Positions 1-5,056 of a stretch of 5,056 nucleotides of DNA are shown here, piece after piece. The stretch is from Gammaproteobacteria bacterium (GTDB lineage Bacteria; Pseudomonadota; Gammaproteobacteria; Chromatiales; Chromatiaceae). A program made the position numbers and the translations under genes. The DNA is taken from positions 1-5,056 of the forward strand of contig JAUVEG010000126.1 in assembly GCA_030594925.1 (NCBI GenBank), given 5' to 3'. A model generated the notes under the pieces. The model was given only the letters and a program-made list of their open reading frames with translations. It had not been told where the DNA came from and made no database searches. How positions within the stretch are numbered: position 1 is the first letter of the stretch; each line of letters begins with the position of its first letter.

Positions 1-112
1 AGGCAATGGTTAAACCCACCATGCCCATAACCATGGCAAAGAATGAAATCGGCATATATTTTAAGCGGTTTTCGATTTGCATATTTTCAGAATGCGCATT
101 TTCAGAATGCAT
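1..112 (-). CDS. SLAC1/TehA-family anion channel, N-terminal fragment
   Basis: This is the first 37 codons of a gene that continues beyond the left edge of the window. The translation has a polar start (MHSENAHSENMQIENRLKYM) followed by a hydrophobic stretch, PISFFAMVMGMVGLTIA. That stretch resembles the first membrane helix of SLAC1/TehA transporters, the inner-membrane anion or C4-dicarboxylate/tellurite-resistance channel group. The ATG at 112 is preferred because AGGGAG lies at 125-120 on the minus strand, seven bases upstream. The internal ATG at 82 has no comparable ribosome site. The gene is divergent from the Crp/Fnr regulator at 221 and shares a 108-base promoter region with it. Oddity: codons 1-15 are three tandem copies of a five-codon unit. 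The family call rests on one helix only, so the substrate is unknown. Confidence 0.7.
   Translation of the reverse strand, partial: MHSENAHSENMQIENRLKYMPISFFAMVMGMVGLTIA
68..112 (-). repeat. Three tandem 15-bp units inside the start of the anion channel gene
   Basis: On the plus strand, 83-97 (attttcagaatgcgc) and 98-112 (attttcagaatgcat) match at 13 of 15 positions. The block 68-82 (gttttcgatttgcat) is a diverged third copy, matching at 10 of 15. The unit is five codons, so the protein begins MHSEN-AHSEN-MQIEN in frame. This looks like slippage or tandem duplication in the cytoplasmic N-terminal tail before the first membrane helix, where length change should be tolerated. Confidence 0.7.
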
Positions 113-141
113 AGTGAATCTCCCTGTTGAAAGTTGTATGC

Positions 142-147
142 AGTCTA
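142..147 (-). promoter_or_regulatory. Possible -10 box for the SLAC1-like gene
   Basis: On the minus strand this reads TAGACT, four of six matches to TATAAT. It is called mainly because the spacing to the FNR-type palindrome centred at 176.5 would be -41.5 from a transcription start at about 135. No good -35 is present, as expected for an activator-dependent promoter. The call is weak on its own. Confidence 0.3.
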
Positions 148-168
148 AGCAAACCTGTGAAACACCGC

Positions 169-184
169 ATTGAAAATATTCAAT
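169..184. promoter_or_regulatory. FNR-type palindromic binding site in a divergent promoter
   Basis: The sequence ATTGAAAATATTCAAT contains TTGA-N6-TCAA, the core of FNR/Dnr/Anr sites (FNR consensus TTGAT-N4-ATCAA), with six-base arms ATTGAA and TTCAAT. Its centre is at 176.5. On the minus strand TAGACT at 147-142 could be a -10 box; a start at about 135 would put the palindrome at -41.5, the classical class II activation position. On the plus strand the site ends 36 bases before the regulator start, and TTGAAA at 170-175 could itself be a -35, so binding could also give autoregulation. The palindrome is directly visible; the binding protein and the promoter assignments are inference. Confidence 0.6.
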
Positions 185-220
185 AGTGGTTAAATTTTCT
201 TATCTATTTGAACAATCCTG

Positions 221-922
221 ATGAAAAACAGAACGATTGAGAATGCCTGGCGCGGCGCCGAGCGCTGCAAAAACTGTGCGATCCGTCACCTGGTTCTGTT
301 TGCAGATCTGACACATGATGATTTTGACCGTATTCATCATCCAATTGACGACATTGAGTTCAAACCGGGCAGCCGGATCTACCTGCAGGGTGATCAAATG
401 CCGTTCGTCTATACCGTACGCAGTGGGCTGATCAAACTGGTGCAACATCTCCCAAATGGCGATAGGCGCATCGTAAGAATACTCAGCCAGGGGGATCTCG
501 CAGGCCTGGAGAACCTGGATGGACAACCTGCTTCCCATGAAGCAGTCACCATGGATCATGTGCGGGTGTGCAGGATACCCCGCTCTATCATCGAGTCACT
601 CAAACGGGACACCCCTAGACTGCATGATGCATTATTGCAACGTTGGCAGAAGGCGCTCAGCGGTGCTGAAAACTGGATCACCCGTTTATCCACAGGCAAC
701 GCTAAATCCCGCGTCGCACGTCTGTTATTGCTGCTTGATGAAAATTCAGAGGACGATAGTTTTTTTCTGCCGACACGTGAAGATATGGGCGCAATGCTGG
801 GTATTACGACCGAAAGCGCCAGTAAGATGACAGCCGAATTTCGTCGAAACGGCTTACTCAGACCTTTAGAAAATCACCGCGCATGGATTGACGTAAGAGA
901 GCTGAGGAATCAATTCGATTGA
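221..922 (+). CDS. Crp/Fnr-family transcriptional regulator, FNR-like with C-x2-C N-terminus
   Basis: This 233-residue protein is close in length to E. coli FNR (250). The order is an N-terminal segment with C16-K-N-C19, a beta-roll sensor domain at about 30-120, a dimerisation helix at about 125-160, and a winged helix-turn-helix at about 184-228. The recognition helix region (GITTESASKMTAEF) keeps E198 and S201 at the FNR E209 and S212 positions, with K202 where FNR has R213, so a TTGA-like half-site is expected. The FGE...RSA cAMP-binding signature of CRP is not seen. C117, in VRVCRIP, aligns with the FNR cluster ligand C122, but V25 stands where FNR has C29. Sensing by an iron-sulfur cluster is therefore possible but not assured; redox-thiol or another signal is an alternative. 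The ATG is forced because TGA lies in frame at 209-211. No clear Shine-Dalgarno precedes it. Confidence 0.88.
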   Translation: MKNRTIENAWRGAERCKNCAIRHLVLFADLTHDDFDRIHHPIDDIEFKPGSRIYLQGDQMPFVYTVRSGLIKLVQHLPNGDRRIVRILSQGDLAGLENLDGQPASHEAVTMDHVRVCRIPRSIIESLKRDTPRLHDALLQRWQKALSGAENWITRLSTGNAKSRVARLLLLLDENSEDDSFFLPTREDMGAMLGITTESASKMTAEFRRNGLLRPLENHRAWIDVRELRNQFD

Positions 923-990
923 GCCCCTTGAAAAATTTGTAAATAGCGGGTTTTGTCATCTCGAACAAATGTGATATGAGTACCGATTTC

Positions 991-1020
991 CTGGAAACCG
1001 GCATTCACCGGCATGACGGA
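991..1020. repeat. Degenerate dispersed palindromic repeat (ccggc...ccggcatgacgga type)
   Basis: The stretch contains accggcat twice, ten bases apart, and ends in atgacgga. It resembles the widespread proteobacterial intergenic repeat of the form ctggattccggctttcgccgg followed by aatgacgg. Several arm positions no longer pair, so only the CCGG core folds back around a six-base loop. I recognise the type from general resemblance; one copy in a window cannot prove it is dispersed. Confidence 0.4.
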
Positions 1021-1138
1021 TAGAGTGAATAAATCAGCATATTCGGCTTAACTTAGCGCCATTCGAGACAGAGGCTGAATGGTCTCCAAGCGGAATAACA
1101 TCTGTTCTGACAAATGTGCTAGTCTGATTTGATCTGCC

Positions 1139-1170
1139 TGTATCACTTTTCATCTATTATTTGTGATACA
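1139..1170. promoter_or_regulatory. Perfect 8-bp inverted repeat upstream of mscK
   Basis: The arms TGTATCAC (1139-1146) and GTGATACA (1163-1170) are exact reverse complements separated by 16 AT-rich bases, which include TATTAT at 1155-1160. A TTGATC at 1129-1134 could be a -35, but the spacer to TATTAT would be 20 bases, longer than usual. The arm centres are 24 bases apart, a little over two helical turns, so two half-sites for a dimeric regulator are possible; an RNA stem-loop is the alternative. It lies 123 bases before the chosen mscK start. Confidence 0.4.
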
Positions 1171-1280
1171 AGTAGCTTTAGTGAAAACCCGTTCATTTTT
1201 ATGCCAATGTTTTTTTGTTGTCTGTTACATATGATGAGTTTGCGAACCACATCGTTTACGTTATTCCCACTATCTCGTCT

Positions 1281-1287
1281 GAGAGAG
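1281..1287 (+). promoter_or_regulatory. Ribosome binding site that decides the mscK start
   Basis: The purine run GAGAGAG ends five bases before the ATG at 1293. The alternative TTG at 1215 has only a T-rich tract upstream. Together with the signal peptide that begins at 1293, this favours the downstream start. Confidence 0.6.
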
Positions 1288-1292
1288 CGCTG

Positions 1293-4200
1293 ATGAAAAT
1301 CGTGGCCCCACTGTTTCGTCTGATTTTTGCACTGTTACTGCTGACAGTTGTCAATAACGCAACTGCAGAGACTGCTGCTTCACAAGCCAGTTCTGACATT
1401 CTGGTTCCTGAAGAACAGCTCAACAACGCCATCAAGGAGGCGGAAGAGTCGACGCAGCTGGAGAAAGCAACGAAGGAGAGTTTGATAGCGCTCTACAAGT
1501 CGACCATTGAGCAGCAGAAGAAAGTGCTCTTCCATGATGAGGCAACTACTGCTTTTATCCACAGCAGAGAACAAGCTCCGGGAAAGATCAAGGCAATCAT
1601 GGATGGACTTCAGGAGCAGTATAACAAGGATATCTCAGCGCTCCCGGAGTTGCCGGATGATGCGTCCGCAGAGGAGATCGAACAGCTTCTATTAACAAGA
1701 AAATCCACTCTCTCTACAGCACATAACACGCTTTCCAGGCTGGATCAACAGCTTGAAACCCAGAAACAGCGGCCTGACACTCTGCGCCAGCAACTTACCA
1801 CAGCGACCCAACGTCTGGATGATGTCAGAGATGACATCAAATTCCCCACTCCCGTGGATCAACTTCCGCTGCTGACTGAAGCCAGGCAATGGAATCTTGC
1901 GGCCAGGTCTGCAGCCCTCAACAGTGAAATCGAGATGCTGAATCAGGAGTCGCTCACTCATGTAGTGCGTATGGGGTTACTCAAGGCACAGCGGGCCCGG
2001 ACAGAAAACAGCTTCAAGCAGATCAACGCATCAATCAATCTGCTTGAAAAGAGAGTCATCGAACACCGGCAGAGTGATATCGAGCAAGCCCGGGAGAAAA
2101 CACATACAGACATCGAGAAGTCTGCCGGGAAACACCCCCTAATCCGGGAACTGGCTGAAAAAAATGCGCTCCTGGGCCAGGAACTCGAACACATCACGCA
2201 AGATTTAAAGGGATTGACGCTCGAAAAAGATCAAACCATTGCAACAGCACAGAAGATAGACGAAAATTTTCGCCGCAGCAGGGAGAAGCTCGAAATCGCC
2301 GGCCTCAGACAGGTGCTCGGCCAGGTGCTTCTCGATCGCCGCCGCAATCTTCCCGATACCAAACCTTTTTATAAAAAAGAGAAAACCCGCCATCAACTCA
2401 TGGCCAATGTCGGATTGCGCCAGATCAGGAACATCGAAGAATACCAAAAATTGCAGAATGTCGACCACTACATTACTGAGTTGACTGCAGAACTTCCGCA
2501 GCAGGAGGCAGAGAGCATTCATGCAGATCTTGTCAAACTGGCGACCAGCCGCAGGGATTTACTGGTCAAGGCCATTGCTCTCGACAGTGCCTATTTGCAA
2601 ACTCTGGAGGAGGCGGATCGCGCCTACCGGCAGACCCTCGAATCCGTTGAGAACTACAATCAATTTTTGGCGAAACATCTGCTGTGGGTGCGCAATGCGC
2701 CTCTGCCAACTCTAAAAAACATCCCTTTGACTGTAAAACAGTTCAGTTGGCTGCTTAACCCCTCCCTGTGGCTTGAAACTTTTCATGCGCTGCTCTCCAG
2801 TGCAACAGACTCGCCAGTGCTTGGAGTCGGAGTGATTCTGTTTATTATCCTAGGATTGAATTGTGGTCGATTGCGCCGCATAATTAAAAAGAGCGGCAAG
2901 CCTGTTGGAAAACCGCTGGAGGATCATTTCTCCTACACCTTCATGACGCTGGCCGCTTCTCTGCTGCTCGCCCTCCCCTGGCCGTTGCTGATGGCTGTCA
3001 GCGGCTGGCAAATGGGACTCTCAACAGAGGCTACAGCCTTTTCAAAAGCCGTTTCCGACAGTCTGTTGCAAACCGCGTTGATATTCTTTTACCTGCGCAG
3101 TTTCTACATCATCTGCACGCCCGGCGGGCTTGCTGCAGTGCACTTCCAGTGGCCAAAATCAAGCGTCCAGTTGCTGCGAAGTGAATTCAAGCGCTTCATG
3201 GTCAGTTTTGTGCCTACCATATTTATCACCATTACCACATTCAACTACAGCGAAATCTCAATAGAACAGGGGCTCGGCCGCTTATCGATCATGTTGACAC
3301 TGGTGCTGCTTGGCGTTTTCTTTTACCGCCTGTTTGGCTCCAGGAGCGCTGTACAACAATTACAGCATCGCTTTCCGGATTTCCTTTTCGTCAACAAACG
3401 GCTGTTGTGGACCTCTCTGCTGCTGTTGATTCCAACTGCATTGATCACACTCACCATTCTTGGTTATATTTACAGTGCAGGCATTCTGATATCCAATCTA
3501 CTTAAAACCCTGTGGTTCACTCTTGCTCTCGTCGTCGTGCAGCAGATGGCAATACGCTGGCTGGTGCTGTCGCATCGCAGGCTTGCGTTCAAGGCTCTGA
3601 TGAAACATCATCAGAAAGAAGCAGCTGATAATGATAAAAAAATATCCTCCAGCGAGCAGAATGAACTCGCCGCGGCTGAACAGGAGAAGGAGTTCGATCT
3701 CTCCACGCTGACCCAGCAGAGCCGCAAACTCCTCGATGTGGCACTCATTATTGCAGCCATCACCGGATTATGGCTAATCTGGTCCGATGTGCTGCCTGCC
3801 TTCACGGTATTCGATGAGATCACCCTGTGGCATTACACCGATGTCATCGGCGGGGTAGAGCAACATGTTGCAGTGACGATTGGCAGCATCGCTCTAACAA
3901 TCATACTCATTATTGTCACCATCGTTGCAACAAGGAATATTCCCGCTCTACTTGAGATCGTACTACGCCAGTCGTTTGGCGTCAGGGCGGGAAATCGCTA
4001 CGCGATCACCACCCTGGTCAGTTACACGATTGCGGCGATCGGCATCGTCATTGTATTCAGCAATCTTGGCGTAAAGTGGTCGCAACTGCAGTGGATGGTG
4101 GCCGCCCTTAGCCTTGGCATCGGCTTCGGCCTGCAGGAGATCATTGCCAACTTCATCTGCGGCATCATTATTCTGTTCGAACGTCCCATTCGCGTCGGCG

Positions 4201-4730
4201 ATTTTGTCACTGTCGGCGAATCCGGCGCCGCTGATTCCACCGGCACCGTCACCCGCATCCGCATCCGCGCAACCACCCTACTCACCCGTGACAGGCAGGA
4301 GCTTCTGGTACCCAACAAGGAGTTCATTACCGGTCGATTGCTGAACTGGTCACTTACTGACGAGACGGTCCGAATTATCATTCCTGTCGGCATCGCCTAT
4401 GGCAGTGATGTCAAAACTGCTATGGCAATCATTCTCCAGGTTGCACAGGGAAATAACAACGTACTGGAAGAGCCGGAGCCATCTGTTACATTTGAGAGTT
4501 TTGGCGAGAGTTCACTGACCGTAAATTTACGCTGTTTTCTGGAATCGGTCGACTATCGTCTCGAGACAACCAGTCAACTGCATGAAGCGATCAACGAAAA
4601 ACTCATCGCCGCCAACATCGAGATTGCCTTTCCGCAGCGGGATGTGCACCTGGATTTCAGTCACCCGCTTGATGTGCGTATTCAGGGTTATGACGACTCC
4701 ATGCCCAACAGTGAACTGCCTGCAAAGTAG
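1293..4730 (+). CDS. mscK: MscK/KefA-type mechanosensitive channel (large MscS family)
   Basis: The product is an inner-membrane channel that opens under membrane tension and releases solutes after hypo-osmotic shock. At 1145 residues it matches E. coli MscK (1120) and MscM/YjeP (1107). From the ATG at 1293, residues 1-25 form a signal peptide with likely cleavage after NATA. Residues about 40-500 are a charged, helical, coiled-coil periplasmic region (MscS_porin type). Seven membrane segments follow near 508, 546, 586, 635, 661, 704 and 736. A charged cytoplasmic linker (763-812) comes next, then segments near 813, 859 and 905 and the pore helix at 934-972. The pore stretch SLGIGFGLQEIIANF aligns with MscS TM3, placing L941 and F945 at MscS gate positions L105 and L109. 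The beta domain (VPNKEF, NWSLTD) and the alpha/beta C-terminus are complete. No partner gene adjoins it. MscM is the main alternative name; the MscK form of the beta domain favours MscK. Confidence 0.9.
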   Translation: MKIVAPLFRLIFALLLLTVVNNATAETAASQASSDILVPEEQLNNAIKEAEESTQLEKATKESLIALYKSTIEQQKKVLFHDEATTAFIHSREQAPGKIKAIMDGLQEQYNKDISALPELPDDASAEEIEQLLLTRKSTLSTAHNTLSRLDQQLETQKQRPDTLRQQLTTATQRLDDVRDDIKFPTPVDQLPLLTEARQWNLAARSAALNSEIEMLNQESLTHVVRMGLLKAQRARTENSFKQINASINLLEKRVIEHRQSDIEQAREKTHTDIEKSAGKHPLIRELAEKNALLGQELEHITQDLKGLTLEKDQTIATAQKIDENFRRSREKLEIAGLRQVLGQVLLDRRRNLPDTKPFYKKEKTRHQLMANVGLRQIRNIEEYQKLQNVDHYITELTAELPQQEAESIHADLVKLATSRRDLLVKAIALDSAYLQTLEEADRAYRQTLESVENYNQFLAKHLLWVRNAPLPTLKNIPLTVKQFSWLLNPSLWLETFHALLSSATDSPVLGVGVILFIILGLNCGRLRRIIKKSGKPVGKPLEDHFSYTFMTLAASLLLALPWPLLMAVSGWQMGLSTEATAFSKAVSDSLLQTALIFFYLRSFYIICTPGGLAAVHFQWPKSSVQLLRSEFKRFMVSFVPTIFITITTFNYSEISIEQGLGRLSIMLTLVLLGVFFYRLFGSRSAVQQLQHRFPDFLFVNKRLLWTSLLLLIPTALITLTILGYIYSAGILISNLLKTLWFTLALVVVQQMAIRWLVLSHRRLAFKALMKHHQKEAADNDKKISSSEQNELAAAEQEKEFDLSTLTQQSRKLLDVALIIAAITGLWLIWSDVLPAFTVFDEITLWHYTDVIGGVEQHVAVTIGSIALTIILIIVTIVATRNIPALLEIVLRQSFGVRAGNRYAITTLVSYTIAAIGIVIVFSNLGVKWSQLQWMVAALSLGIGFGLQEIIANFICGIIILFERPIRVGDFVTVGESGAADSTGTVTRIRIRATTLLTRDRQELLVPNKEFITGRLLNWSLTDETVRIIIPVGIAYGSDVKTAMAIILQVAQGNNNVLEEPEPSVTFESFGESSLTVNLRCFLESVDYRLETTSQLHEAINEKLIAANIEIAFPQRDVHLDFSHPLDVRIQGYDDSMPNSELPAK

Positions 4731-4737
4731 TCGGCAC

Positions 4738-4762
4738 TTCCGCCATTCATGGCGGCCGGAAG
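4738..4762 (+). terminator. GC-rich hairpin after mscK, possible terminator
   Basis: CCGCCA (4740-4745) pairs with TGGCGG (4750-4755) around a TTCA loop, eight bases after the mscK stop. In an alternative fold, CTTCC (4738-4742) pairs with GGAAG (4758-4762) as an outer stem over GCCA/TGGC, leaving a four-base bulge. No T-run follows, so it is not a classical intrinsic terminator; it may stabilise the 3' end or act with another factor. Confidence 0.4.
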
Positions 4763-4793
4763 CCGCACCAACAAAAATGCATCAGCTCAATAT

Positions 4794-4822
4794 GTAGGAG
4801 TGGTCATCTGACCACGATGGCC
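4794..4822 (+). repeat. REP element, GTAG type
   Basis: It begins GTAGGAG and contains the hairpin GTGGTC-ATCT-GACCAC (4800-4815), followed by GATGGCC. This matches the layout of GTAG-headed REP sequences (GTAGGAG-GC stem-loop-stem-CGATGGC) common between genes in gammaproteobacteria and mobilised by RAYT transposases. It lies between two convergent gene ends, the usual place. No RAYT gene or partner REP in inverted orientation is present in the window. Confidence 0.6.
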
Positions 4823-4829
4823 AAATTCC

Positions 4830-5056
4830 TTACTCTGCAACAGCCTTCCGGATGAGTGGGATTAATGGCTCAGGAAGAGTGACGTCACCCGAAAGCGAGA
4901 ATTCGTGCGCCTGAGCAGACATCTTTCTCCAGGTCTTGCGGATGATATCGATCCACTTTGCCTCATCGTATTCAGGATGCTTGTCAGCAAAAGCCTGCAT
5001 ATAGTGTTCAATAAACACCAGACCTGCGACATCTTCCACCATCTGGGTATCACTGT
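4830..5056 (-). CDS. DUF4202 family protein, C-terminal fragment
   Basis: This is the last 74 or so codons of a gene that enters from the right edge and stops at TAA (4832-4830). The frame stays open to the window end (SDTQ precedes the first internal methionine), so the ATG at 5042 is internal and not the start. The fragment reads VEDVAGLVFIEHYMQAFADKH near its beginning, then WIDIIRKTWRKMSAQAHE, and ends with a leucine- and proline-rich helix. The EDVA-LVF-EHY, KH and RKTWRKMS blocks fit the C-terminus of DUF4202, a soluble bacterial family whose role I do not know. It is convergent with mscK, and the two stops are about 100 bases apart with two hairpins between. The family call comes from memory of its conserved blocks. 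Confidence 0.72.
   Translation of the reverse strand, partial: SDTQMVEDVAGLVFIEHYMQAFADKHPEYDEAKWIDIIRKTWRKMSAQAHEFSLSGDVTLPEPLIPLIRKAVAE

Larger units (their letters stand above)
923..1292. other. 370-base non-coding gap upstream of mscK
   Basis: I see no convincing gene here. It holds a degenerate palindromic repeat (991-1020), an 8-bp inverted repeat with a 16-base spacer (1139-1170) and an AT-rich tract before the channel gene. No strong terminator follows the regulator: the cccc...gggtttt pairing just after its stop has only a three- to four-base stem with a long loop. The open frame of mscK extends back to a TTG at 1215, but those 26 codons precede a good signal peptide start and look non-coding. 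Confidence 0.6.

Noticed and set aside
200..559. Minus-strand open frame of 119 codons antisense to the Crp/Fnr gene
   Set aside because: It lies across a clearly conserved regulator on the other strand, shows no domain or start signal, and its translation resembles no family I know.
904..922. Second FNR-like palindrome (TCAATTCGATTGA) at the end of the regulator gene
   Set aside because: It is inside coding sequence, the half-sites face the wrong way with short spacing, and no promoter follows.
925..958. Intrinsic terminator after the regulator gene
   Set aside because: The CCC...GGG pairing ahead of the tttt has only three to four pairs and a loop of about 20 bases, too weak to call.
1215..1292. 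Upstream TTG start extending the channel by 26 residues
   Set aside because: The added residues are not a signal peptide, no ribosome site precedes the TTG, and the ATG at 1293 starts a proper signal peptide after GAGAGAG.
4022..4393. Minus-strand open frame of 123 codons antisense to the MscS core
   Set aside because: It overlaps the most conserved part of the channel gene; its Met/Arg/Ser-rich translation is typical of a shadow frame.
4582..4797. Plus-strand open frame of 71 codons overlapping the end of mscK
   Set aside because: It is in a shifted frame over conserved channel sequence and runs through the hairpin region, with no coding signal of its own.
4830..5042. Complete small gene of 70 codons starting at the ATG at 5042
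   Set aside because: The frame remains open upstream to the window edge, and the fragment matches only the C-terminus of a longer DUF4202 protein.

Overview
The window looks like chromosomal DNA of a gammaproteobacterium. The evidence is a large MscK/KefA-type mechanosensitive channel, an FNR-like regulator whose opening cysteine pair resembles those I associate with sulfur-oxidising or denitrifying lineages, a SLAC1/TehA-type anion channel start, a DUF4202 protein end and REP-type intergenic palindromes. Base composition is mixed, roughly half GC, with AT-rich intergenic stretches. The lineage guess is inference from family resemblance; no rRNA or tRNA is present to anchor it.

Layout. (1) Positions 1-112, minus strand: the first 37 codons of a SLAC1/TehA-like membrane channel, with a triplicated five-codon unit at its N-terminus. 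(2) Positions 113-220: a short divergent promoter region with a palindrome of the FNR type (TTGA-N6-TCAA). It sits exactly where a class II activator site would be for the minus-strand gene and 36 bases before the start of the regulator gene. (3) Positions 221-922, plus strand: a complete Crp/Fnr-family regulator with C16-x2-C19 and C117 but no third N-terminal cluster cysteine. (4) Positions 923-1292: a 370-base non-coding gap with a degenerate dispersed palindromic repeat and a perfect 8-bp inverted repeat (16-base spacer) near the likely promoter of the next gene. (5) Positions 1293-4730, plus strand: a complete 1145-residue MscK/KefA channel with signal peptide, long periplasmic coiled coil, about 11 membrane segments and a C-terminal MscS core. 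(6) Positions 4731-4829: a convergent intergenic region with a GC-rich hairpin and a GTAG-type REP palindrome. (7) Positions 4830-5056, minus strand: the C-terminal part of a DUF4202 protein that runs off the window.

The most plausible functional link is between the first two genes: an FNR-like regulator and a divergent anion channel sharing one FNR-type site. mscK appears to be a stand-alone osmotic safety valve with its own promoter. I found no phage, CRISPR, toxin-antitoxin or other obvious new system. The findings below are modest regulatory and protein-level oddities.
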